From positions 62,001 to 126,000 of the forward strand of contig NZ_JAPDDS010000013.1 in the NCBI RefSeq assembly GCF_025950085.1: DNA of 64,000 nucleotides, given 5' to 3'. Of this stretch, positions 16,807 through 27,600 are shown piece by piece. Within the stretch, counting starts at the first letter, position 1, and the number at the start of each line of letters is the position of its first letter. Below the pieces are notes generated by a model that saw only the letters and a list, made by a program, of their open reading frames with translations, was not told the origin of the DNA and did not search any database. Both the position numbers and the translations under genes were made by a program. The DNA comes from Luteolibacter flavescens. GTDB lineage: Bacteria > Verrucomicrobiota > Verrucomicrobiia > Verrucomicrobiales > Akkermansiaceae.

Positions 16807-18243
16807 TCAGCGCTTCTCGATCGCCACGAGCGTCACGTCATCCATCTGGGGAGCACCGGCGGCAAACCGGGACAGCTCCCGCTCCACGGCACGGATCGAT
16901 GCCTCCGCGCCGCGCGCCGCTCCCTCGCGGAAGGCGTCGCGCAGGCGATCCATGCCGAATTCCTCGCCCGCTGCATCAACGGCTTCCTTCACGCCGTCGG
17001 TGTGGAAAAGCAGGCAATCGCCCGGGGCGAGGTGGATCTCGTGGACCTTCGTGACCCGCTCGAAGACATCGCCATCGTCGATCCCGAGGGCAAGGCCCGG
17101 CGGCTTCAGCAAGGTGACGGACTTATCCGCCGCCCGGTAGATCAGGGCCGGATCATGGCCCGCGCGGACCACCCTCATCGTGCCACCATCGCCCTCGATG
17201 ACGGCGTAAAAAAGGCTGATGAACATGTCCTCGCGGATGTCCGGGAAAAGCTGGCGGTTCACCAAGGCCAGCGCCTCGGCTGGATTTTCATGCACAGCGG
17301 CGACCGAGCGGAGCACGCTGCGGCACATCGCCATCAGCAGGCCGGCGGCCACGCCCTTGCCCGACACGTCCGCAATGACCACGCCGTGGCGGCCATCGCC
17401 GAGGTCGAAGTGGTCGTAGTAGTCGCCGCTGATGATGCGGGCGGGCTGGTTCGTCCCGCTGATGCGGTAGCCGGGCACCACCGGGTCACCCTGCGGCAGC
17501 AACACGCGCTGGACCTCGCGGGCATTCCTCAGCTCGCCCTCCATTTGGCGTTTCTCGCTGGCCTCGCGATGGACCAGCGCGCTGCCGATGGCGAAGGCAG
17601 ATTGCTCGGCCACGCTGCGGAAGACGGCGAAGTCATTGGCCGTGAATGCGCCATCCTCGCGGATGCGACTGACAGCGAGAATTCCCAGGTCCTTCCCTCC
17701 ATGCCTCAGCGGCGCGATGAGGGCCATCGTGTCGGGCCCGAAGTGGATCGCCCCGTCCCGGAAACCCGGATGGGCCTTCACCTCGGGGACAAACTGCGCC
17801 TCGCCCGAAGAATGGATCGCGCCCAGCATCCCTTCGTCCGACGCCACCTGCGTGAGGCGGAGATAGCTTTCCAGCGCGCGAGGATCTTTCGCCGCCCGCT
17901 CCCGGACGTCCTGCGGGATGGAAATCAGCGGCGGGCACTCGGCGGAGAGATATTTCGGCTGCAGCCGCGTGCGCGAGTCATCCAGCAGGTAGAGCGCACC
18001 GCCGCGCGCGGCGACGACCCGGTCCACGCCATCCACGATCAGCCGGGAAAGCCCGGTCATGGTGGTATTGCTGTCGATCGCAGCCCCCAGATCGTGGAGG
18101 AAGGCGAACATCCGGTGCTCCTCGCCCTCGAAGGCGGAGAGTTCCGCGCGCTTGGAGGTCAGCTCCCGTCTCTTCCGCACCAGAGCGACCGCCAATCCGG
18201 AGAGGATCAGGGCCAGCAAGGAATAGAGGAGGAGGTGTTCCAT
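16807..18243 (-). CDS. GAF-PP2C (SpoIIE/RsbU-type) serine phosphatase
   Basis: A 478-residue membrane-anchored phosphatase, probably acting on a phosphorylated STAS protein in a partner-switching pathway. Residues ~3-20 form one membrane helix. A GAF sensor domain follows (~45-200), then a short helical linker (RNAREVQRVLLP) that precedes PP2C domains of this class. The catalytic domain shows the metal-binding motifs SGDYYD, ADVSGKG, DGVKEA and DDVTLV. The gene starts 15 bp after the stop of the STAS gene (18259-18795), so phosphatase and likely substrate are made from one transcript. No HATPase (RsbW-like) anti-sigma kinase is present nearby. Confidence 0.9.
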   Translation of the reverse strand: MEHLLLYSLLALILSGLAVALVRKRRELTSKRAELSAFEGEEHRMFAFLHDLGAAIDSNTTMTGLSRLIVDGVDRVVAARGGALYLLDDSRTRLQPKYLSAECPPLISIPQDVRERAAKDPRALESYLRLTQVASDEGMLGAIHSSGEAQFVPEVKAHPGFRDGAIHFGPDTMALIAPLRHGGKDLGILAVSRIREDGAFTANDFAVFRSVAEQSAFAIGSALVHREASEKRQMEGELRNAREVQRVLLPQGDPVVPGYRISGTNQPARIISGDYYDHFDLGDGRHGVVIADVSGKGVAAGLLMAMCRSVLRSVAAVHENPAEALALVNRQLFPDIREDMFISLFYAVIEGDGGTMRVVRAGHDPALIYRAADKSVTLLKPPGLALGIDDGDVFERVTKVHEIHLAPGDCLLFHTDGVKEAVDAAGEEFGMDRLRDAFREGAARGAEASIRAVERELSRFAAGAPQMDDVTLVAIEKR

Positions 18244-18258
18244 GGGCCGGCCGGCTGA

Positions 18259-18795
18259 TCAGTCGGCTTTCCGTTCATTCTCGGCGACCTCTTGCTCGAG
18301 GATGCCGACCACGCCTGCAAATTTTCGCGCGTTTTCCTCGCTGGTGGACGCCAGCGTCTGATGAGCTTCCAAAATGTGCTTCGCACGCTCCTTCATCGTC
18401 GGAGAGTGCCCGGGCTTGTAGGGCTCCAGTTCCGCCCGGATCTCGTCGGCCTTGCCGCGCCAGACGGCCACCGGAGGGTCGATCTCAAGCAGGCAATCGA
18501 GTCCGAGGTCTTCCAAGGAGCTGCGGTTCCGCTCCCCCGCCCCGGCGATCTGGACCCCGCCCTTCGCCCCCAGCTTCGAGAGCCGGGCGGCAAAACTGGC
18601 GAGCTGCCCCATGAACGTGGAGTCCATGCCGGTGCAGCCACCCAGATCAATGACGATACATCGCTCGCCCTCAGCGATTCGCGACTCGGCACATTCCTTC
18701 ATCACCGGACTGATGACGAAGGAGCCTTTTCCCTCGCAGCGAATCCAAGTGAAGCCGTCGAATACTCCGACCAGAATGGCGTTTTCAGAACTCAC
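18259..18795 (-). CDS. STAS-domain anti-sigma-factor antagonist-like protein
   Basis: A 178-residue protein with an N-terminal STAS fold (~5-110). The segment IDLGGCTGMDSTFMGQL matches the region that carries the phosphorylatable serine in SpoIIAA/RsbV (D-S followed by T/S and F-M-G). About 65 further residues form a charged helical tail not found in minimal STAS proteins. The start is GTG at 18795. It is the first gene of a two-gene unit with the PP2C phosphatase at 16807-18243, supporting a kinase/phosphatase switch whose kinase lies elsewhere. Confidence 0.82.
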   Translation of the reverse strand: MSSENAILVGVFDGFTWIRCEGKGSFVISPVMKECAESRIAEGERCIVIDLGGCTGMDSTFMGQLASFAARLSKLGAKGGVQIAGAGERNRSSLEDLGLDCLLEIDPPVAVWRGKADEIRAELEPYKPGHSPTMKERAKHILEAHQTLASTSEENARKFAGVVGILEQEVAENERKAD

Positions 18796-18828
18796 GTAAG
18801 AGGGACCGAACTTGCTAGCGACCGCCCT

Positions 18829-18858
18829 ACTCTAAATTCCTCCTGCGGCCATGGTCAA
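18829..18858 (-). promoter_or_regulatory. Candidate sigma-70 promoter of the STAS-PP2C unit
   Basis: On the minus strand TTGACC (18858-18853) and TAGAGT (18834-18829) are separated by 18 bp, about 34 bp upstream of the GTG start at 18795. The same -10 hexamer occurs in front of rpmH. Confidence 0.4.
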
Positions 18859-18882
18859 CCGTGCATCTGTAAGAAAACCGAG

Positions 18883-19350
18883 TTATTGCCACAGATACGA
18901 ATGGCGGGATGCGATCTCCCGGCCCCCGCGATACATCGTGCAACGCCATGCCAGCACCCGGCCACCCTCGCGGTAGTCCTTGCCGAGGATGGCGAATTCG
19001 GCACGTCCGGAGGTCTCCCCGTCCGAAATCCGGTGCACCATCTTCTTCACCCGGCTGCCCGTGGAGCCCTGCTGGTACTCGAAAACGATCTCCCCGGCGT
19101 CCGGCGAGGAGGCCTCGTTCCACAGGATCGTATAGGTATATCCCATCCGCTCGCCCTTCTCGCCGACGCTGACGGCCCCGTGGAAGCGACGCATGCGGTC
19201 TCCGCGGATCATGGGGTCATCGCTCTCGGCCGTGCTCACGTCGCGGATGTGAAGCGGCCGGACATCGAGCACCTGCGGCGAGCCGCAGGACCACAGGGCC
19301 AAGGCCGAAATCATGACCGCGAAGGGCTTCAAGAGCTTCATCGACGTCAT
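18883..19350 (-). CDS. Small putative lipoprotein
   Basis: A 155-residue protein (152 if translation starts at the second ATG, 19341). It starts with a basic end and a hydrophobic run leading to ALWSC-GS, a plausible lipobox with Cys as the lipidated residue (Cys19 from the ATG at 19341). The mature domain is predicted beta-rich, with segments such as MGYTYTILWNEAS and RVLAWRCTMYRGGREI. I do not recognise a family. It is transcribed away from fur, with a 93-bp shared upstream region. Confidence 0.6.
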   Translation of the reverse strand: MTSMKLLKPFAVMISALALWSCGSPQVLDVRPLHIRDVSTAESDDPMIRGDRMRRFHGAVSVGEKGERMGYTYTILWNEASSPDAGEIVFEYQQGSTGSRVKKMVHRISDGETSGRAEFAILGKDYREGGRVLAWRCTMYRGGREIASRHSYLWQ

Positions 19351-19431
19351 TTCATGCGAGCCGGCGGGCCTTGCCAACCCGCAAATGCTGACATCCGCGC
19401 TTCGTCCTTCCCGCCTGCGTGACATGTCGCT

Positions 19432-19437
19432 TAAAAT
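19432..19437 (+). promoter_or_regulatory. -10 box of fur, implying a leaderless transcript
   Basis: TAAAAT ends 6 nt before the GTG start at 19444, so transcription would begin at or next to the start codon. The -35 region is weak (TTCCCG at 19408-19413, spacer 18). Confidence 0.4.
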
Positions 19438-19443
19438 CACCCC

Positions 19444-19944
19444 GTGGAACAGGCCATCCTCGACCGGCTCGACGCCTTCATCCGGAAAAAAGGGCTGCGG
19501 AAGACCCCGCAGCGCGACGCGATCGTGCGCACCGCTTTCGCCAATGATGAGCATTTCACCTCCGAGGAGTTGTTTGATCGCTCGCGCAAGGCCAATGCGG
19601 GCGTCTCCCGGGCCACGGTCTACCGGACCATCTCCCTGCTGGTGGAGGCCGGCCTGCTGCACGAGATCGACCTCGGCGGCGACCTGAAGACCTACGACCC
19701 AAATTTCGTCGACAAGCCGAGCCACAACCACCTCGTCTGCATCGACTGCGGGAAGGTGCTGGAATTCGAGGACTCCCACCTGGAGCTGCTGAACGACTGC
19801 CTGACCCGCCGCATGGGCTTCCGGCCAAAGCGCCAGACCATCAAGATCGAGGCCTGCTGCGAGCAGCTGCGCAAAAAGGGGGTCTGCCCGAACCTGATCA
19901 CCGCACGGGTGACCGGCAAGCGACTGCCGACTCGGAAGCGCTGA
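19444..19944 (+). CDS. fur: Fur-family metal-responsive repressor
   Basis: A 166-residue regulator of the ferric uptake family. The N-terminal winged helix contains the recognition stretch GVSRATVYRTISLL (53-66). The dimerisation/metal domain has HNHLVC with CIDC (C99, C102) and a second cysteine set at C138, C139 and C148. The first pair matches the structural zinc site. The second set (ACC...GVC) differs slightly from the usual CxxC. It starts with GTG. Which metal or signal it senses (Fur, Zur or PerR) cannot be settled from sequence alone. Confidence 0.9.
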   Translation: MEQAILDRLDAFIRKKGLRKTPQRDAIVRTAFANDEHFTSEELFDRSRKANAGVSRATVYRTISLLVEAGLLHEIDLGGDLKTYDPNFVDKPSHNHLVCIDCGKVLEFEDSHLELLNDCLTRRMGFRPKRQTIKIEACCEQLRKKGVCPNLITARVTGKRLPTRKR

Positions 19945-19955
19945 GCTTTTTCCCG

Positions 19956-20210
19956 ATGGCAACTCCTCCTCCCTTCCCCGTCGACTCTTCCATCCGGCAC
20001 CGGATTTTCCATGGACAGGCTGCGGGAGGCATCCGCTTCAATACCGCGAAGGCCCTGATCGAGCGGATCGACGACGCCCATCGGAAGGCAGAGGAGTGGC
20101 TCCGCCGGCAGCCGGGGATCGAGGTCATCACCATTTCCAGCGGCTCTGCGACCGACGGGGGCGCTGCAAATGCCTTCTTCGTGACCGTCTGGTATCGGGA
20201 GATTGGCTGA
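19956..20210 (+). CDS. Small protein of unknown function
   Basis: An 84-residue protein between fur and argH, starting 11 bp after the fur stop. It has a short helical part (KALIERIDDAHRKAEEWLRR) followed by a probable beta strand region (IEVITISSGSATDG ... NAFFVTVWYREI). No signal peptide, membrane helix or known motif is visible. The clear hydrophobic pattern and tight spacing to fur suggest a real gene in the same unit. Confidence 0.6.
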   Translation: MATPPPFPVDSSIRHRIFHGQAAGGIRFNTAKALIERIDDAHRKAEEWLRRQPGIEVITISSGSATDGGAANAFFVTVWYREIG

Positions 20211-20267
20211 ACCGGACCGCCTTTTCCCCTTGCTTGCCATCCCGGCCTGCCCGCTACTTCCGCCGCC

Positions 20268-21611
20268 ATGTGGAAAGGTCGTTTTGCCCAGGATACCTCC
20301 TCGCTTGTCCAACAATTCGGTGAGTCGATCAGCTATGACTGGCGGCTTTTCCCTCACGATATCGCCGGGTCCATCGCCCACGCGCGCGCCCAACTGAAGG
20401 CCGGGCTGCTGACCGCCGATGAATTCGGCGCGATCGAGAAGGGCCTGCTGGAGATCAAGGCCGACATCGAAGCCGGGACCTTCGAGTTCAAGACCTCGCT
20501 CGAGGACATCCACATGAACATCGAGGCGGAGTTGACCAAGCGCATCGGTGCTGCCGGCGCGAAGCTCCACACCGCCCGCTCCCGCAATGACCAGGTCGCC
20601 ACCGACACGCGCCTGTATTGCCGCACGGAGATCGATTTCCTCGTGGAGTCCCTTTCCGGCCTGCAGGCCGCGCTGCTCGACCGCGCGGAGAAGTATGCCG
20701 CCACCGTGATCCCCGGCTACACCCACCTCCAGCGTGGCCAGCCCGTCACCGTCGGCCATCACCTCCTCGCCTACGTGGAAATGCTGGAGCGCGACAAGGG
20801 CCGCCTGACCGACGCCCGCAAGCGCCTCAATGTCTCCCCGCTCGGCTCCGGTGCCCTGGCAGGCTCGACCATCAACCTTGACCGCCGCGCCATCGCCGCG
20901 GAACTCGGCTTCGACGGCGTGAGCACGAACTCGATGGATGCCATTGCGGACCGCGACTACATCGCCGAGACCCTCTTTGCCACCGGCCTCTGCGGCGTCC
21001 ACCTCTCGCGCCTCAGCGAGGACCTCATCCTCTGGTGCACCGCGGAATTCGGCTTCGTCACCTTCTCCGATGCCCACACCACGGGCTCCTCGCTGATGCC
21101 GCAGAAGAAGAACCCGGACGTCTGCGAGCTGACCCGCGGCAAGAGCGGTCGCCTCATCGGCAACCTCATGAACCTGCTCGTCGCCGTGAAGGGCCTGCCC
21201 CTCACCTACAACCGCGATCTTCAGGAAGACAAGCCGCCGCTCTTCGACTCCATCGACACCCTCAAGCTGATCCTCGCGGTGAATACCGAGATGATCGCCG
21301 CCATGGAGATCCGCGAGGAGCGCTGCCTCGCCGCGGCGAGCGATCCGATGCTGCTCGCCACCGATCTCGCCGACTGGCTGGTGAAGCAGGGCGTGCCCTT
21401 CCGCCACGCGCACGAACTCGTCGGCAAGGCCGTCGCCGAATCCGTGAAGACCGGCGTGCCGCTCGACAAGCTGGACCTCACGCAGATCGACTCCGCCTAC
21501 ACCGCGGACGCCAGCAGCGTCTTCAATCTCCAGCGTGCCCTCGCTGCCCGCACGAATCCCGGCTCGCCGTCCGTGGAGAACGTGCGGGCCGAGATTGCGC
21601 GATGGAAGTGA
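20268..21611 (+). CDS. argH: Argininosuccinate lyase
   Basis: A 447-residue enzyme of the fumarase/aspartase superfamily. It cleaves argininosuccinate to arginine and fumarate, the last step of arginine synthesis. The family signature GSSLMPQKKNPD (from G273) holds the catalytic serine on its mobile loop. Other conserved parts are HTARSRNDQVATD, TPGYTHLQ-type sequence (GYTHLQRGQPVT) and DRDYIAE. The length is close to the usual ~460. Other arginine genes are not in the window. Confidence 0.97.
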   Translation: MWKGRFAQDTSSLVQQFGESISYDWRLFPHDIAGSIAHARAQLKAGLLTADEFGAIEKGLLEIKADIEAGTFEFKTSLEDIHMNIEAELTKRIGAAGAKLHTARSRNDQVATDTRLYCRTEIDFLVESLSGLQAALLDRAEKYAATVIPGYTHLQRGQPVTVGHHLLAYVEMLERDKGRLTDARKRLNVSPLGSGALAGSTINLDRRAIAAELGFDGVSTNSMDAIADRDYIAETLFATGLCGVHLSRLSEDLILWCTAEFGFVTFSDAHTTGSSLMPQKKNPDVCELTRGKSGRLIGNLMNLLVAVKGLPLTYNRDLQEDKPPLFDSIDTLKLILAVNTEMIAAMEIREERCLAAASDPMLLATDLADWLVKQGVPFRHAHELVGKAVAESVKTGVPLDKLDLTQIDSAYTADASSVFNLQRALAARTNPGSPSVENVRAEIARWK

Positions 21612-21620
21612 GACCCGCAA

Positions 21621-24600
21621 TCAGGCCTTCCGGATGCGATAGAACGTCGTCAGCACCCCTGCGGTGAGGACGCACAGGATGATCCCGAAGGCCCAGCCGC
21701 GGGACTGCATCGGCTCGATGACCAGCTCCAGCTTCATCGCCTCGCTGCCGTCCACCTGCACGCTGCGCTTGAAAGCAAGCACTGTCCCGCGCTCCGCCAT
21801 CGTCACGTCGAGCGCGGCCGGAGCGGGATCGGCGGCGAGCTGCTGGGTCACGATCCGGTTCGCGATCGCCTTCATCGCCGCGTTCTCGTCGATAGTGTTG
21901 CCTTCCAGCAAGCGGTCGAACTGCTGCGGATCATAGTTGAGGCTACCTTGGAGCAGCGGGTTCTCCTGCGCCGCCTGCTCAAGCTGCCCGTTCGCCGTCG
22001 CGACCTCCGCCCGGTTATCCAGATAGAGCCGCTGGCGCCGGGTATTCAGGGCCAGCGTCGCCTGCTGGGTCTTCAGGTTGTGAAGCTGCACCCGCGCGTC
22101 CTCGTTCGAGGCCTGGTCGAGGAGGCCGTTGCGGGCTGCCTTGCTCAGCGCCTGGCCCGCCTTGTCCTGTTCACCCGCGCGCATCCACAGGTTGGCCTGG
22201 TCGAGCAGAGCCACCGCCTCCTGCTTTCCAGCGGCACGCTGGCGCGAGACGAAGCTGCGGTAGTCTTCCTTCACGACGCGCCGCGATTGATCCTGAAGCT
22301 CGAAGTCGCCTTGATGCTTCGCGAGCTTCCAGCCTTCCGGCAGCATCACGCGCCAGGTGAGATTCTCCAGCGGCACGTCGAGCTTCGGTCCCTCGAGCAC
22401 GGTGCCCTTGCCATTCACGGCATAGACGAAGCGCACGCTGGCTGGGCGATTCCCCTCGGGCGCGGGATGCACGTGGAAGAGCCACGCCGAGCCATCCTTC
22501 ACGAGCGGCACGCCGTCTTCATTCACCAGCACGTTGTAGAGGTCCGCGCCTTGCGGCAGGTCCAGCTTTAGCGTGCCCTTCTCGGCCACGCGGACTTCCA
22601 GATCGACCGCGGTCAGCGAAGCGCCCTCCGGGGAAACGAGCGTGGTCAGATTCCCGCGCTCGACGCGGAGATCCTGTGTCTTCTCCAGCTCATGGCGCTT
22701 CAGCGTCACCGCGAGCGGGGCCTCCACCTCCGCCGCGCGGAATACCGCCGCCGGGGTCTGCGGCGAGAAGGCATCGCGGAGGGACTGGGGAACCACACCC
22801 CAGTCGCTGCGCTGCCACCCACCCGGGAGGGCGGGGCTCTCCATCTCCAGGCGCCCGCCGGTGCGCAGCGCCACGAAATACGATGACTGCCGTACTTCCA
22901 CCGGCACCACTGGAGCGACCGATGCGGAATCACCCGCCGTCTGCTGGAACTCGATATCCACCGCCGTCTCGCCTGCGACACCACGCTGGAAGCGGATCTC
23001 CCACAGCCCCGGCTCGCCCTCGACCGGGACGAAGTCGCCCACCGCCGGGCCGCTGGCACGCACGGTCGCCGTCGCCTTTTCATCCAGGCCAGGCACCCTC
23101 ACGCGCAGCACCTTCATCGCCGCATTGTCGATGCGATAGGCGAGCCTCACCCGGCTCAGCGTCTGCCCCTCGCGCAGCGTCACCTCGTGGAGCACCTGTG
23201 CGGTGACCCATGCATCGAGCTTCGCGACGGCGAGAGCGAGCGACCAGTCCGACTGGAGCAGCTTGAAGGCAAGCGCGCCGGGCCTAGGCACTCCGGCGTC
23301 CCGGGGATCAAGCTGGGAGACATTCGTGCGAGAGACCGCCCGCACCTGCAGGCCGCGCTCCGGCACCACCGTCAGCATTCCCGTCTGCCGCGTCGCACCG
23401 CGCAGCGAAACGCGGGGCACCGGCCACGATGACTGCGCGCCGGGGAATGGTGCCGCCAGCGAGATCGCGAATGCCTGCTCGCCGAGCGTGCGGCCGTTCA
23501 GGTGGAGATTCAGCAGCCTCACGCCCTCGACCGTGGACTCCGCCCAATGCGCCAACGCGGCACCCGTCACGGACTCGACTTCGAAGCCTGCGGGAATCTC
23601 GACCTCCAGCTTGAAGAGGCCCGCCCGCGTGATCGATGCCATCAGGTCCACCGCCAGCACCATGCGATCGTCGCCGAGCGAAAGCGTCTGCTTCATGTCC
23701 GCGCGAAGCTCCGGGGCGACCGGCGTGACCTTCAGCGCGAGCGATGCATCGCCGCCCGTGTGTCGATAGGCGCGGTGCATCACGGCGAGCGCGCGGCCCT
23801 CGCGATCGTGCGGCAGGAGCTGCACGCCGAAGTCATCGAGATTCACGGCGCTCATCCCCTTCGCATTCACGGCCTCGGACTGCGCCTCATCGCCGAAGCC
23901 CAGGCCTAACAGACCCACCGCACCTGCCGAGCCCTGCACCTTCACCGGCTCCAGGGTCAGGTCCACGGGGAGCGTGGCCGTGCCCCGCTGCGTGCCGATG
24001 GAGAATGCGAACGCCTGATCCTGTGCGGGCTCGATGCCCACCTTCAGCTCGTGCGTCTCCGGATTGAAGCGCCAGCTTCCCACCGGACCATCCGTCACAT
24101 CACCCACCGTGAAGCCTGCGGGAATCAGCACCGTCAGCTCCTTCACGACGCCACGCGAGGGACGCACAGCAACACGATGACGCCCGCTGACGACACCCGG
24201 CCCGGGCAGGTAGAGGTCATTCGTCTCCACGAAGAACCGCGTCTCTTCACTGGTCGCATCGCGGCGCAAGGGACGGGCCTGAAGCACGATCTCATCCGCG
24301 GGCGCGAGCACCAGCTCGGCTCCGCTGCCCCCCTCGATCGCCATCGGCGTGACCTTGGCCGCGCGCTGCGATACGAATTCCCAGCCTGGCTGGTTCCAGC
24401 TCACCTTCACGCGCTGCACCGCCGCAGGCCCGGTGGGCAGACGCCATCCGCCCTGCGGCGCAGGAAGCGGCATCTCAAAGGTGGCACGGCCGGTCTTCTT
24501 CCCCTCGGCACTGGCGACGAGGAAGTAGGCCTCCTCCTCACCGTGCGCGGCCTTCACCACGCGCCATCCATCACCGGTGAAGCCGGTCAGCACCGTGGGC

Positions 24601-27600
24601 GACGTGAGCAGCAGCACACGCTCGTCCGCCTTGCCGCGTGCCTCCACATCGATCTCACCGGTCAGGCGACCATCCTGGATGCGCCATGACTGGATCATGG
24701 ACTCGGCGGGCTGCAACTCCGCAGCCTGCCCGAAATCGGATCCCGCGAAGAACATCAGCGCGACCGTCGCCGCCACCGGCACGGCACGCTTGCGAAAGAG
24801 TCCGGCGATGCCCGGCAAGCCCTTGCCCAAAAGCAAGATCGCACCCAGCCCACCGAAGAAAACCACCGCGCCGAAACGCTGTGCCAGCACGCCGAGCCCG
24901 ACCAGGACCAGCCCGCCCGTCACCGTCAGGGCCGCATGCTTGCGAGTCCACAGGCCATAGATCGCCACGGCAATCCCGGCCACCACGAGCAGCACGCCGG
25001 GCACGCTGAGCATCGCCTGCCAGGTCGGCACATTGCCAAGCTCCAGCAACACCTGCTTGTCGGACGGCACCACCGGCGCGGAATACTCCAGCGCCGCGAT
25101 GTTTACCCGGCGATCGTGCATGGCCTTCCATCCCAACCAGCAGGACGCGACACCGGCGAAGAGAATCAGGATCACGCCGGGAATCCTCAGGCCCGGGAGG
25201 CGCTGCAAGAACCAACCGACCAGCGCGACCAGCAGTATCGAAAGAGCACCCATCCGCGCACGGGACACGACCCACTCCAGCCCCGTCTCCGCAAGCACGG
25301 GACGCACCGGACGCAGGCCGCCGCGGGGAACGAGCTGCCGGCCATCGTCCGCCGTCACCTTCCACTCACCGATCACGGTGGGCGCGTGCAAGACAGGTGC
25401 CGCCAGCTTCGGCGAGCGGGCACTGTCGCCCTTCGCACCGTAGCGCAGCACCACCTCGACCGGTTCATTCGGGTCGGCATTCGCTGGCAGCGGCACCAGG
25501 ATCTTCTCACCATCCCGGCGGGCATTCACGGGCTGGCCACCCACCTTCGATTCCCACAGTTCGCCCTGTGGCAGGGAAAGCTCCAGCACGGTGCGCCCGC
25601 GCGTTTTCACGAAGAAGCGCGCATCGGTGACGACCTGTCCGTCGCGGGACACGTGGCTGGCGAGCTTCGCGTAGTCCACCACCTGGTCCTCGGTCTCGCC
25701 GGGATCGTACCAGTTGATCTTCATCCCGATCGCCACGTCGCCCGCGGTGTATTGCCAGGCGGCCAGCGTGGGCGCGCTGCTGAGCAGGCGGTATTCGGCG
25801 GGGAGCTCGGTGGCATCAAGCTTCAAGACGGATCCCTCGCTACGGGAGATGTCGTACTTCACCTGCAGCGGGCTCACCACCTGGATGTGGCCGCGCTCCG
25901 ACTGCACGTCGAGCGGCCTCACCTCGCCGGGCGAGAGATCACCACCACGGGCACTCATCGGCTGGTCAAAGGTCACCAGCACCGTGCCCGAGCCGAGCAA
26001 TGGCCGGGCGAGCGGGATGACCAGGGTATCGCCCTCGCGACGCCAGTCACGGCCGACATTCTGGCCGATGACGTCCACATTCCCAAGGCTCTCCGGCACA
26101 TGGATGCGCCATTGGCTCACCGGGGCACCGACGACGAAGTAGTTTACCAGCACGCTGCCGGTCACCGCGCCTTCCTTCAGCGAATAGAGGTGGAAGACAT
26201 CCGCCTGCACGCTCTGCCCGAGCGCCTCGATCTTCATCGTCGCGGCCCACTCCACCTCGCGGATGCGGAAGGCCTGCTGGAGGCCGGTCATCTTCTTCGG
26301 AAAGTAATCCACCGGGGTCTCCACGAGCCCGCGGACAGCACCGGGCACCGCACGATATCCCGCGGTGACCACCACACCGACGTAGCCGCGCGATGACTTT
26401 GCGCCGGGATGGCCGATGACCGGCAGCACCCAATCGCCCGCCGCAGCCGCCAGATTTTTCTCGAGCTTCACGGTGATCAACTGCCGGCCAATGACCGCCT
26501 GGCTGAAGAGGATCTTCAATTCGCGCACGCCATCCACGGCATCGCTCGCCACGCTGTAGTCGGCCACCGGCGCACCCTCCACCGAGGCCACGGCGAAGTC
26601 GGCAGGCACGGCCACGCTCCACTCGCGCAGCGGTGCCTCGCGGACGTCCAGCTCCAGCTCCGTGGTGATGCGGCGGTCGGTCTCGGCAAGCTCGTGCACG
26701 GTCACCTCGGTGACGCCCACCTCCGGCAGCACCTGGTCCGCGGAGACCTCGTAGTCATAATCGGCGGACGGGAAGCGATAGACGAACGACTGCCGCAGGT
26801 CCTCGTCCTGCTTCGCCCATGGGAATTGCGCCGGGGAAAGCTGCATCAGCCCTTTCTTCGCGGCGACCTCCAGGCGCACCGCGCCGTCATTCGACACGCG
26901 CAGGTAGCCATTATGGCGGAGCGCACCGAGCGGGGAGAATCGCGGCGGTGTGAGCTTCGCGGGGAAGACTCCCAGGGCAGCCTGCGCCTCGATCTCGATC
27001 TCGCCTTCACCCTCGATCGGACGGCTGAGCCGCACGTCCAGCATGCGTGCCCCATCTTCCTCCGCCACGCTCCATGCGAGCACCAGCCCTCCCCGCACCG
27101 CGAGGATCTCGCCTGCGCCATCGATGCGGATCTTCAGTGCATCCAGCTTGCCCTGCAGCACTCGGAAGCCGAGCCGCGAGTAGCGCCGCGCGAGTCCCGC
27201 GCCGACGCGTGTCTCCGCGATCTCGCTGCTGGAAAAAAACAAGGCTCCATCGCCTTCATCCCGGCCCGTCTTCCACGCGAGTCCGGCGCGGCCCGTGGCT
27301 GGGAGATAGCCGGTCCATGTCCCCTCGCGGCGCTCAGGCACCACAGCCTCGTCGGGCTTGAAGGAAACGCCTTCATCGAGTCCCGCGATCCGCACCGGCA
27401 CCACCGCGCCGCCATGCACCTTGAAGTCCACGCCTCTCCAATCCCCCTGCCGGACGAGCGGAGCCTCGAAGGAAAGATCGATGGGGAAGCTCCCCTCACG
27501 CTCGCCGACCAGCTCATGGATGTAGTTCTCGCCGTCCTTCTTCAGACGGATGAACCAGCCTTCGCCGGAGGTAACTCCGCTGAGGGCCACGCCTTCCAGC

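Noticed and set aside
17002-18258. 418-codon plus-strand frame opposite the PP2C phosphatase
   Set aside because: The minus strand carries all PP2C and GAF motifs; the plus frame is a shadow.
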